Assembly: GCF_001189295.1 (NCBI RefSeq)
Contig: NZ_CP012159.1
Span: forward strand, 7,332,525 to 7,396,524
Direction: 5' to 3'
Origin: Chondromyces crocatus
GTDB lineage: Bacteria; Myxococcota_A; Polyangia; Polyangiales; Polyangiaceae
DNA: 64,000 nucleotides
The notes under the pieces: generated by a model
Databases searched by the model: none
What the model was told of the DNA's origin: nothing
What the model saw: the letters and a program-made list of their open reading frames with translations, nothing else
Shown: one piece after another, positions 17,076 through 24,720 of the stretch
Position numbering within the stretch: the stretch's first letter is position 1
Layout: the number at the start of each line of letters is the position of its first letter
Position numbers and translations under genes: made by a program

Positions 17076-17827
17076 GTGAGCACGACGGTGCAGGGCACGA
17101 CGTTTCGAGTTTCCGAAGTCGCCCCGGCGACGGCTCCCCTCCCCGAGCTGCCCTTCCGGGAGGTGGTGTCGAGACCCCTGGTTCCAGGGCGGCGTCGGAG
17201 GTCGGACTGCTCGATGTCGTGAAGGGGTTCTTCAGCGACGAACTGCGCACACGCTGCGGAATTCCGGTGCTGACCCTGGAGGGCACCGCGGAGGACTGGC
17301 GGTCCATTGCGCGACGGGTGCAGCGGTTCAGACGCCTCGGGCTGGACTTCTGGATCGATGCCTTGCAGCCATTGCTCGACGAATTCACCGCGGCAGCGCA
17401 GGGCAATGTGAACCGCGGTTTCTGGGAATCCATCTATGAATGGCAGGGGCCACGCGGCAGCGGGTCGGCCCAGATCACAGGCTGGATCGTGAGCCTCTTT
17501 CTATACCTCGTGGACCGTGGAGCGCGATGGGCGTGGGAGATGGGGCAGCCCATCGAGGGGCCTGGGCTCCTCCGGAATCCCTGGCTCGGGTCGGCAGCGC
17601 ACGGAGTCGACGGGCCAGGTCGCGATGATTTTCCGAGCATGCCGTCGAAGGCCCCCTTCTGCTGGAAGTATCTGGACCGACGCTTCGAGATGGAGTTCGT
17701 CGGGGGGCTGCTCGGGGTCGCACAGGACGCCGATGATTTTACGCTCCGCCCTGCCATCGGCTGGGCGGTCATCGAGAGCGGCCACGAGAAGCCAGGGAGA
17801 TGGTGGGGTCCAGGGAGCTGGGGATAG
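17076..17827 (+). pseudogene. DUF4419 gene with internal deletion and frameshift
   Basis: GTG 17076 has a good ribosome site (GGGAGGAGG, 17062-17070) and opens with a typical DUF4419 N-terminus (TFRVSEVAPATAPLPELPFR, then EVVSR), but that frame stops at 17222. From about 17175 the C-terminal half of the same family continues in another frame: TPGSRAASEVGLLDVVKGFF, RCGIPVLTLEGTAEDWRSIA, FWESIYEWQG, ITGWIVSLFLYLVDRG, and the ending LLGVAQDADDFTLRPAIGWA. In intact relatives roughly 120-130 residues separate these parts. The simplest reading is one deletion at about 17170-17185 that also shifted frame. The frame of the second half is open further upstream by chance, without a sensible start. DUF4419 proteins are of unknown function. 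Confidence 0.75.
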
Positions 17828-17856
17828 CGTGTACCTTCGAGCGCGCGGAGGACGGG

Positions 17857-18408
17857 ATGCCGGAGATCGTGGTGGGTGCTGGCCGGATCAGGTTGGTTCA
17901 AGGGGACATCGTCCAGGCGAAGACGGACGCCATCGTGAACGCGGCGAATGCTTCCCTGGCGGGCGGCGGGGGCGTCGACGGGGCAATCCACCGGGCCGCG
18001 GGGCCTGAACTGTACGAGCTGACGCGTCCCTTCGGGGGGTGCGCGACGGGCAGCGCGGTCATCACCGGAGCCGGGCGCATCCCGCTGCCCACACGCTTCA
18101 TCGTGCACGCCGTCGGGCCCCGGTACAGCACGGCGCGTGACGCAGAGTGCGCGGCGCTGCTGAGGAGCGCGCACGAGGTGAGCCTGCGGCTGTGCGAAGA
18201 GAAGGCGGTCGAGAGCGTGGCGTTCCCCGCGATCAGCACGGGGGTGTACGGGTTTCCGATCGCCAGGGCGGCGCCGATCGCGCTCCAGGCGGCCATGGAG
18301 CACCTGAAAGCGGGGGAGCGTTCGGTAAAGCGCGTCGTCTTCGTGCTGTTCACGCCGGCTGATCTCCAGGTCTTCTCCGAAGCGCTGGCGTCCCTCGGCC
18401 AGGGCTGA
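17857..18408 (+). CDS. Macro-domain protein (ADP-ribose-derivative hydrolase)
   Basis: A 183-residue single-domain protein. ATG 17857 is preferred over ATG 17800 because GCGGAGGA sits 5 nt before it and the domain begins directly (MPEIVVGAGRIRLVQGDIVQ). Macro-domain marks are GDIV (14-18), the NAAN motif (28-31) and the glycine loop LAGGGGVDGAIH (about 34-45), which in O-acetyl-ADP-ribose deacetylases and ADP-ribosyl-hydrolases holds the distal ribose. AISTGVYGFP (about 125-134) forms the phosphate loop. The enzyme probably removes ADP-ribose adducts or hydrolyses O-acetyl-ADP-ribose in the cytoplasm. It follows the broken DUF4419 gene by 29 nt on the same strand. Confidence 0.92.
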   Translation: MPEIVVGAGRIRLVQGDIVQAKTDAIVNAANASLAGGGGVDGAIHRAAGPELYELTRPFGGCATGSAVITGAGRIPLPTRFIVHAVGPRYSTARDAECAALLRSAHEVSLRLCEEKAVESVAFPAISTGVYGFPIARAAPIALQAAMEHLKAGERSVKRVVFVLFTPADLQVFSEALASLGQG

Positions 18409-18563
18409 GGCACGAGGCAGGGAGGATTCTGGCGGAGCGCCCGGGCACCGCGCGCAGTCCGGGGTGGCGGGGAAGGTCTGGGTGGGCGTTTTCGGCTTTC
18501 CGTGAGAGCGCGGGCGGGAGCAGGATGCGCGGAGCCACGCTCGCCGTGGGGAGTCCATCCGTG

Positions 18564-19688
18564 ATGAAACGACCTGGTAGACGCTCGATGCTCGGCGCAA
18601 GCGCCATCCCGCTCGTCGCGCTGTTCGGCCTCGCAGCCTGTGCACCCGCGCCTCAGGTGGCCGCTGGTGCGCCGGTTCGCACCGAGGCCTCCGCCTCACC
18701 CGAGGCACAGAGCGCGACCACGGATCGGGAGACGCTGACGGGGCGAGCGCGGATCCTCGCCGATGTGCCGCATCTCTCGCCTCTCCTCCGCACCGAGGGG
18801 GCGCGGCGCTTTCTGGAGAGCACCGCGGTGCTCCCGCGGGTCACGCCGCGAACGCTCTTCCACGACACCGATCGGAAGCGTTACTTCACCGCGAGCGAGG
18901 CGGCCGAGCTGCCGGCCGGTGAGCGGGAGGCGTTGCAGCGCCGCGAGATCGACGAGGAGTTCTACTACACGACCCGCTACGGGACGCCGCTCTCCTACGC
19001 ACGCCCGCTCGACCTGCTCTTCTCACGGGGCCTGCGGCTCCCGCAGCGCGCCCGCATCCTGGACTTCGGCTACGGCTACAGTGGCCACCTGCGCATGCTC
19101 GCCGCGCTGGGGCACGAGGTGACGGGCGTCGACGTCGATCCACTCCTCCGCGCGCTCTATGCGCAGGCTTCGGATCAGGGGGCCGTGCGGGGTGTCGACG
19201 GGGCGGAGGGGCGGTTCCGGCTGCTCCATGGCCGGTTCCCCGCGGAGGTGGACGTGGTGAAGGAGGTGGGTGACGGGTATGACCTGATCCTCTCCAAGAA
19301 CGTGCTGAAGAAGGGGTACATCCACCCGGATCGGCCCGCGGAGGAGCGCCATCTCATCCGTCTCGGCGTCCCCGACGAGGCGGTGCTCGCTGCGTTCTTC
19401 CGCGCCCTCCGGCCCTCGGGGCAGATGCTCGTCTACAACATCTGTCCCGCTCCCTCGCCGCCCGACAAGCCTTTCGTCCCGTGGAGCGATGGGCGCTCGC
19501 CGTTCACGCGGGCGCAGTGGGAAGCGGCGGGTTTTCGCGTGATCGCGTTCGACGAGGACGACACGGAGACCATGCGCACGGTCGGGCAGGCGCTCGGCTG
19601 GGATCGGGGGGAGGATGCGATGGATCTGGTGCACGATCTGTCGGTGCTCTTCACCTGGGTGGAGAGGCCGGCCACGAGCGGCGGGTGA
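18564..19688 (+). CDS. Lipoprotein with SAM-methyltransferase-like domain
   Basis: 374 residues from ATG 18564, chosen because it starts a lipoprotein signal (MKRPGRRSMLGAS...) with lipobox LAAC, Cys26; an ATG at 18525 would add 13 residues before it. After a linker comes a class I methyltransferase fold. Motif I is LDFGYGYSGH (Asp167-His175), with acidic strand 2 end VTGVDVD (about 186-192) and a motif IV-like DLILSKNVLKKGY (about 233-245). The C-terminal part has FRALRPSGQMLVYNI. Exported proteins with this fold are unusual because S-adenosylmethionine is cytoplasmic, so the activity is uncertain. The stop overlaps the next start by 4 nt (GTGA), coupling it to the hydrolase lipoprotein. Confidence 0.75.
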   Translation: MKRPGRRSMLGASAIPLVALFGLAACAPAPQVAAGAPVRTEASASPEAQSATTDRETLTGRARILADVPHLSPLLRTEGARRFLESTAVLPRVTPRTLFHDTDRKRYFTASEAAELPAGEREALQRREIDEEFYYTTRYGTPLSYARPLDLLFSRGLRLPQRARILDFGYGYSGHLRMLAALGHEVTGVDVDPLLRALYAQASDQGAVRGVDGAEGRFRLLHGRFPAEVDVVKEVGDGYDLILSKNVLKKGYIHPDRPAEERHLIRLGVPDEAVLAAFFRALRPSGQMLVYNICPAPSPPDKPFVPWSDGRSPFTRAQWEAAGFRVIAFDEDDTETMRTVGQALGWDRGEDAMDLVHDLSVLFTWVERPATSGG

Positions 19689-21286
19689 GGTCGATCCGGG
19701 CGTGGGTCGTGGTGGCGCTGCTGGGCGCCGCAGGATCGGCTGGCTGCACTTGCAACGATCAGGAGTCGCTCGGTGGCATCTCCATGGCCAGCGTGGGGCC
19801 GATCGTGTGGAGCGCGTGCCCCGTCGTCACCGGCGGGGAGGGTCAGGGGGCAGCGTGCGCGGAGATCACGCTGCCGGTCGACTGGCGAGCGGCCAGCGGA
19901 GCGACGATCACGTTCTTCGTGAAGCGCCTCGCCGGGACGGCCGCGACGCGGCGACAGCTCTGGCTCCTGGCGGGAGGCCCCGGCAATGCGGGAGCGACGT
20001 TCGAGGGGCTGGCGCAGCGGCTCTCGTCGCACGATCCGACGCTGGACGTCTACCTGCCGGATCACCGGGGGACGGGCCGGTCGAGCCAGCTCCTGTGCCC
20101 CGGAGAGCCGGAGAAGTCGCCGAAAAGCATCGCGGAATGGCAGGCCTGCGCCGCGGCCCTCCAGGAGAGGTGGGGGCCGCAGCTCGGGGCGTTCGACATC
20201 ACGAACGCGGCGAGGGATGTCGGCGCGGTCATCGCGCGGGTCCGCGAGGCCGGGCAAGAGGTGCACGTGTTCGGGGAGTCGTACGGGTCGCTGTGGGCGC
20301 AGCGTTACCTCCAGCTCTTCCCCGCCCAGGCGACCTCGGTGACGCTCGACAGCCTGTGCCAGACGTCGCTCTGCTCGCACGTCACGCGCGACGCGCGGAA
20401 CGATCGGGTCGGACGAGAGGTGCTCGCGCTGTGCGCAGCCGATCCGTTCTGCGCCGGGAAGCTGGGTCCGGATCCGGCGGCACGTCTGACGGAGCTGCTG
20501 GTGGAGCTGGAGGCCGATGCGTGTCCCGCACTGGTCGATCTGGGTCTGGACCGGCGCGGGCTCCGTTCGCGCTTCGCGGACTTCCTGGAGAGCTTCACGC
20601 TGCGGCCGCTCATCCCGGCGCTCGTTTACCGGGGTCTGCGCTGCGCGCCCGGTGACGTGGCGGCGTTCGAGTCGCTGGTGGCTCACCTGGACGGGCCCCA
20701 GGAAGGTGCTCCCTCGGCGCAAGCTCGGCGCCTCCGGTCACGCGCGCTGGGGATGAACATTCTCCTTTCCGAGATGGTGCAGCGCGAGCTGCCTTCGGAG
20801 GCGGAGCTCGAGGCGGAACAGGCCGGGGCGCTGTTCTCGTTCGACATCGGGCCGTACTACCGCGCGCTGTACGAGGTGTGGCCGCGCTACCCGCGGGACG
20901 AGTACGCCGAGCAGTATCCCTCCACGCGCATACCCATGCTGCTGCTGAACGGGACGCTCGATCCGATCGCGTCGATCGACATCGCCCAGGAGGTTGCGTC
21001 TCATTACCGAAAGCCGCACCAGACGTTCGTGCCGATCGAGCGCGCGGTCCATGGCACCCTGGTCGGCTCTCCGACGACCGCACCGCCGCACACGCCGTGC
21101 GGGCTGACGCTGTTCCGGAGCTTCCTCTCGGAGGTGAAGACGCCCGTGGACACGTCCTGCGTGGCCGAGGTGCAACCGCTCGATTTCCGGGGGACGCCCG
21201 AGCTGGCGCTGAAGGTCCTGGGGGTGCCGGATCTGTGGGAGGATGATGGGGCGTCTCAGGGCGGCTCGTCCGGCTCGCCGCAGTAG
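19685..21286 (+). CDS. Lipoprotein alpha/beta-hydrolase (tripeptidyl-peptidase/proline-iminopeptidase type)
   Basis: 533 residues from GTG 19685, which overlaps the preceding stop and begins a lipoprotein signal (VRSIRAWVVVALLGAAGSAG, then Cys21). Alpha/beta-hydrolase features are LLAGGPGNAG (oxyanion region, about 99-108), DHRGTGRS, the nucleophile elbow GESYGS (Ser199), Asp426 in NGTLDPIAS and His456 in AVHGTLVG. This pattern matches exported S33-type peptidases (SCO7095/TAP-like) that release short N-terminal peptides or hydrolyse esters outside the cytoplasm. Several cysteine pairs fit a periplasmic protein. It forms a two-gene unit with the methyltransferase-like lipoprotein and ends 36 nt from the convergent ATP-grasp gene. 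Confidence 0.88.
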   Translation: MRSIRAWVVVALLGAAGSAGCTCNDQESLGGISMASVGPIVWSACPVVTGGEGQGAACAEITLPVDWRAASGATITFFVKRLAGTAATRRQLWLLAGGPGNAGATFEGLAQRLSSHDPTLDVYLPDHRGTGRSSQLLCPGEPEKSPKSIAEWQACAAALQERWGPQLGAFDITNAARDVGAVIARVREAGQEVHVFGESYGSLWAQRYLQLFPAQATSVTLDSLCQTSLCSHVTRDARNDRVGREVLALCAADPFCAGKLGPDPAARLTELLVELEADACPALVDLGLDRRGLRSRFADFLESFTLRPLIPALVYRGLRCAPGDVAAFESLVAHLDGPQEGAPSAQARRLRSRALGMNILLSEMVQRELPSEAELEAEQAGALFSFDIGPYYRALYEVWPRYPRDEYAEQYPSTRIPMLLLNGTLDPIASIDIAQEVASHYRKPHQTFVPIERAVHGTLVGSPTTAPPHTPCGLTLFRSFLSEVKTPVDTSCVAEVQPLDFRGTPELALKVLGVPDLWEDDGASQGGSSGSPQ

Positions 21287-21322
21287 CCAGCAGGTGGCGC
21301 GCTCATGGACAGGTTCGGGGCA

Positions 21323-22111
21323 TCATCCGCTGGGCCGCACCCAGCGGGTGTCGCCCTCGGTGAGGTGGCTTCGGGGGACGGCGCAGCGGCGGAGCACCGG
21401 CAGCACAAGGGCAGGATCGCTGCCGCAGAGGCCGGAAGCCCACGCCGGGTTGGCCTCGACGACGCCCCAGCCTCGGCCGGCCATGTGGCCGATGTCCACG
21501 ACCACCGCAGGCGGCAGCGCCACGTCGGGATCGGCGAGCAGGGCCTGTACCGTCGCCGTGGCGGCTGCACTCTCCTGTGGGTCGGCCTCCCATGCGCCAT
21601 CGGCGCTCCGCGCGATCTCGCCGCCGCGGATGTACGGCGAGAACGTCGCTACCCGTCGCTCCAGGATGAAGAAGCGGAACTCCACCTCGAAGACGACTGG
21701 CTCGCTGACGAGCACGGGGAGATCCGGAGGAAGCTTGGGATCCGGATCGAGGGCGGCGCCGCCTTCGTAGACGCGCGCAGGGAAGAGCTTCTCGTCGGTG
21801 GGCTTGATGAAGGTGCGCTCGCGGAGGGTGACGGCCTCCGCGAGCGTCGTGAGCCGCACGTCACGCAGGCGGTGAACGCGCGGGAGCCCCGGGAGCCAGT
21901 CGGCCGTCGGTTCGAGCAGGGCGAGGCGAAGGTCGTCCAGGATCGCATCGGCGAGGAGGGTCTCGCCGTAGAAGACGGGGTCGCGCTCGGCGAGCCCCTC
22001 GGGGCAACGGAAGGTGTGCAGCCGCTCGACATCCCAGAAAGCGGCGAGCGCCGCGGAGAACAGGGCGTTCGAGTCGGGGCTGTAGCGGTGGGAGAGGACG
22101 AGGGTAGGCAT
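21323..22111 (-). CDS. ATP-grasp domain protein (R2K-like clade)
   Basis: 262 residues from the ATG at 22111; the open frame goes further upstream but loses protein character. Key stretches are RTFIKPTDEKLFPARVY (nucleotide-binding lysine, about residues 96-112), SEPVVFEVEFRFFILERRV (strand block), and a C-terminal magnesium-binding end PAVVVDIGHMAGRGWGVVEA followed by NPAWASG, where VVEANPAWASG provides the E-x-N of ATP-grasp ligases. This is the pattern of short R2K-type ATP-grasp proteins, some linked to peptide modification or phage-related functions. The substrate is unknown. No peptide precursor or partner gene is adjacent. It converges on the hydrolase gene. Confidence 0.8.
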   Translation of the reverse strand: MPTLVLSHRYSPDSNALFSAALAAFWDVERLHTFRCPEGLAERDPVFYGETLLADAILDDLRLALLEPTADWLPGLPRVHRLRDVRLTTLAEAVTLRERTFIKPTDEKLFPARVYEGGAALDPDPKLPPDLPVLVSEPVVFEVEFRFFILERRVATFSPYIRGGEIARSADGAWEADPQESAAATATVQALLADPDVALPPAVVVDIGHMAGRGWGVVEANPAWASGLCGSDPALVLPVLRRCAVPRSHLTEGDTRWVRPSG

Positions 22112-22429
22112 GTGCGCGACCGGCGTCGAGGGTAGGTCAGTCCGCGTCGACGGACAATTCCAGCGACTTTCCGCGAAACGGAGTGCCGCCAGCGATGTCC
22201 TGTCGATGCACTCGAGCGACGGATACGATGACGCCAGCATCCAGCCGCCGTGCTGCAGGCGCAGCGAAGACCAGAGGACGGGACGAGTCGCGCACGGAGT
22301 CACGGATGAGTGAGACCGAGCTGAGTCGAATGCAGTCGATGCTCGATCGAGATCGACTTTCCGAGCTTCCCGGAGGGAACGCAGGCGTTCTGGCGCAAAG
22401 ACTGGCCGTCCCATGCCACCAGGAAGAAG

Positions 22430-23050
22430 GTGGAGTTCTTCCCGCTGGAAACGGGGAAAGTGCACTACTTCGACATCATCAACGAGGTGAGGGCCGTCGC
22501 CGAGTACATGGCGGCAGAGATGAAGAACAACGCCGCGAGCTGGCATGCAAAGCACATGGCCCTTCAAAATTCGAGCGCGCAGGTTCCTGTCCTCGGTTCC
22601 GGAAACCAGACCGTTGCGTACCTGGCGTTGATCGAGAGGGTGGCGCCCGGCAGACCCTGGGATCACAAGGATCACTTCACGTCACGACAGATCGGCGAGA
22701 CCGTCCCCGGTCGCTGGCACACATGGGGCGAATGGGAGTACTTTCACGATGTCTGGTCCAACATCCACTACGGCTACGTGGGGCGGGCTTCTGGTTTCTC
22801 GGAGCGGACCCTCATCGATGGCGCCAACGCCCAGCAGCAGGTCCATAGCTGGTGGACGGGGAAGACGAGCCGAGGGGATCCAGAACAAGACTCGCTCGCC
22901 GTCTCCATGGGATGTCGCATGTACGATTCCGGAACGCCTGTCACTCCGGAAGCGCTGATCCAGAAGGTGGTTCAGACGCCGCAGTTCGACCGGCGCCCAC
23001 ACAGCTACGAGAGCGCAGCGACCGGCCAGAAGACGCTCCGCAAACGCTGA
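22430..23050 (+). CDS. Polymorphic toxin type 44 (Ntox44-like) domain protein, probably 5' frameshifted
   Basis: The 206-residue frame from GTG 22430 matches bacterial toxin 44 domains: FDIINEVRAVAEYMAAEMKN, PGRPWDHK, WHTWGEWEYFHDVWSNIHYG followed by YVGRASGFS, and LIDGANAQQQ. Such domains are predicted RNase-type toxins, normally at the end of large secreted proteins. Here there is no delivery domain. The same frame stays protein-like upstream back to about 22352 (DFPSFPEG, FWRKDWPSHATRKK) but lacks a start. A better start (ATG 22306, GGAG 7 nt before, MSETELSRMQSMLDRD) lies in the neighbouring frame, so a one-base change near 22350 probably broke an originally longer protein. No immunity gene is evident beside it; the convergent downstream gene is an oxidoreductase. 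Confidence 0.7.
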   Translation: MEFFPLETGKVHYFDIINEVRAVAEYMAAEMKNNAASWHAKHMALQNSSAQVPVLGSGNQTVAYLALIERVAPGRPWDHKDHFTSRQIGETVPGRWHTWGEWEYFHDVWSNIHYGYVGRASGFSERTLIDGANAQQQVHSWWTGKTSRGDPEQDSLAVSMGCRMYDSGTPVTPEALIQKVVQTPQFDRRPHSYESAATGQKTLRKR

Positions 23051-23069
23051 CCCGATGGCGAGGAGGCCA

Positions 23070-24197
23070 TCATGCCGGCGTCGGGCCCGGAGCCCCGAGG
23101 CCAGCGCGGGTGATGCGCTGCTGATCGAGGGGGATGCGCGACTTGAGGCGCGGCATCACCTGGGTGGCGAAGCGCCGCAGGTTGGCCTCGGCGATGTCGT
23201 AGGGCATGCCTGCGTAGCTGAAGACGCCGGCGAACGCCTCGGCGCCCGTGCGCTTCTGGATGTCGAGGATCTTGTCGAGGCACTGGTCGGGTGTGCCCCA
23301 GGGCTGCAAGCCGACGAAGAACTCCGTCATCATGTCGATGCCTCCTGGCGCACTCATCATCTGCTGGAGCTTCTTGTAGCTCTCGTAGCCGCGCATCTTG
23401 TTCAGGTGGCTGCCGACGAGCTCGTAGTGCCGCACGAGGGAGCGCCAGTAGCCGCCGATGTACTTGTGCGCCTGGACGCGCGCGCGCTCCGGGTCGTCGT
23501 CGCAGAAGACCCAGCCGGTGACGACGGGCGGGGGCGCCTCTTCGCCGTTCACGTCCCGGAAGATGCGCCGGTACTCCTGGAGTTCGGTCTCCACGACGTC
23601 CCAGGGCTTCTGGGGCATGATGAGCATGCCGATGCCGAGGCGGGCCAGGATCGGAGCGGACTCCGGAGAGACGGCGGCGGCGTAGGTGCGGCCGCGGAAC
23701 GTCTTGAAGGGGCGAGGCCGGATGTCGCGCCGCGCTTGCTTCACGAACTTGCCGTCGAACTCGCAGTAGCCGCGCTCCAGGCCTTGCAGGATCATCTGCG
23801 CCGCTTCGTTGAAGGTCTCGCGGCTGTCCTCCTGTCGGACGCCGAGGCCTTCGAACTCGATGCGGCCGAGCCCCCGTCCGATGCCGAGGATGACGCGCCC
23901 TCCGCTCATGTGGTCGAGCATCATGACCTGCTCGGCCACCCGCATGGGGTGATGCCAGGGGAGGACGACGACCATCGAGCCGAGCTGTATCCGCTGTGTG
24001 CGCGCCGCGAGGTAGGTCAGATACTGCAGCACGTCAGGGCAGATGGTGTGGTTCGTGAAATGGTGCTCCACACCCCAGATCGAATCGAAACCGAGCGGCT
24101 CGGCGAGGTCGGCCAGGCGCAGCTCGTTTCCATAGACGTCGAGATCCGTGCGTTCTTCGGCCTCGGCCTGGAAAATCACGCCCATTCCGACATGCAT
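23070..24197 (-). CDS. LLM-class flavin-dependent monooxygenase (bacterial luciferase-like)
   Basis: A 375-residue TIM-barrel enzyme of the luciferase-like family. The start is fixed by AGGAGGAG (complement of 24201-24208). Family marks are DSIWGVEHHFTNHTICPDVL (flavin/F420-contacting EHHF near residue 44), IQLGSMVVVLPWHHPMRVAE, a strongly conserved RVILGIGRGLGRIEFEGLGV, and the C-terminal WGTPDQCLDKI with AGVFSYAGMPYDIAEANLRR. Such enzymes use reduced flavin and oxygen to oxidise aldehydes, ketones or other substrates; several act as post-PKS oxygenases. The gene is divergent from the PKS operon and shares its 0.5-kb control region, so a tailoring role is plausible but unproven. Confidence 0.9.
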   Translation of the reverse strand: MHVGMGVIFQAEAEERTDLDVYGNELRLADLAEPLGFDSIWGVEHHFTNHTICPDVLQYLTYLAARTQRIQLGSMVVVLPWHHPMRVAEQVMMLDHMSGGRVILGIGRGLGRIEFEGLGVRQEDSRETFNEAAQMILQGLERGYCEFDGKFVKQARRDIRPRPFKTFRGRTYAAAVSPESAPILARLGIGMLIMPQKPWDVVETELQEYRRIFRDVNGEEAPPPVVTGWVFCDDDPERARVQAHKYIGGYWRSLVRHYELVGSHLNKMRGYESYKKLQQMMSAPGGIDMMTEFFVGLQPWGTPDQCLDKILDIQKRTGAEAFAGVFSYAGMPYDIAEANLRRFATQVMPRLKSRIPLDQQRITRAGLGAPGPTPA

Positions 24198-24720
24198 GCA
24201 CTCCTCCTTTCGCGCACCATTTTCGGGCGCTCTTCATTTTTGAATCGTGACTCCCGCTCGGGGGCGGCTGCACGGATCGAGAGGGCAGAGCACGGTGGCT
24301 CTTCCCTCGTGCCTTGCCACGAAGGAACGTCCACCGCTGCTTCTATCTGCTCCCGGATCGAACGCGCCAGCGCTCTCGAACAATGGGTTCCACAATCATT
24401 GTGAAACGTAGAGCCCGAGAGCCTGAGGCCATGTGGGCACATTCAACACGCCCGGTTTCGCGAATACATCGTTCGTACGTCAGCGCACGCGTCGGATTTA
24501 TCAACGGGACAATGCGCTCCACCATTACTAAGTTGCGGTTCGCCGCGCTCCCGTCACGCGGACGGGGAGCGATCCGGCTTCATTTTGCATTGTTTTACCC
24601 ATGGCGGAGAAGCATCGGCATGCGCGCATGAATTCGTGATCCTTCTCCGAGCTGCCGATCGACGGAAGATCGTCGTTCACCGTGGGTGGGATCGCTTCTG
24701 CAGCGTCCGGACATCATTGC
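24198..24720. promoter_or_regulatory. Divergent control region between the flavin monooxygenase and PKS genes
   Basis: 523 bases without a credible gene, distinctly more AT-rich than the coding flanks (for example around 24225-24240, 24510-24540 and 24580-24600). It must contain the promoters of both the leftward oxygenase and the rightward PKS operon. I cannot assign a -35/-10 pair with confidence. A palindrome inside it is listed separately. Confidence 0.7.
24388..24406. promoter_or_regulatory. Candidate operator palindrome in the PKS control region
   Basis: CACAATCATTGTG (24391-24403) is a perfect 6-1-6 palindrome, flanked by TT and AA that pair one step further out. It lies about 190 nt from the oxygenase start and 320 nt from the PKS start. 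The shape fits a dimeric repressor or activator site; the protein is not in the window. Confidence 0.5.

Noticed and set aside
16435-17079. 214-residue plus-strand frame over the small LRR-like gene
   Set aside because: It is the complement of the better-supported minus-strand gene and lacks a protein-like pattern.
22183-22848. 221-residue frame overlapping the toxin-44 gene
   Set aside because: Only its piece from ATG 22306 to about 22350 looks real, as the probable displaced N-terminus of the toxin; the rest is out-of-frame.
23055-24404. 449-residue plus-strand frame opposite the flavin monooxygenase
   Set aside because: Complement of a clearly recognised enzyme gene with a strong ribosome site.
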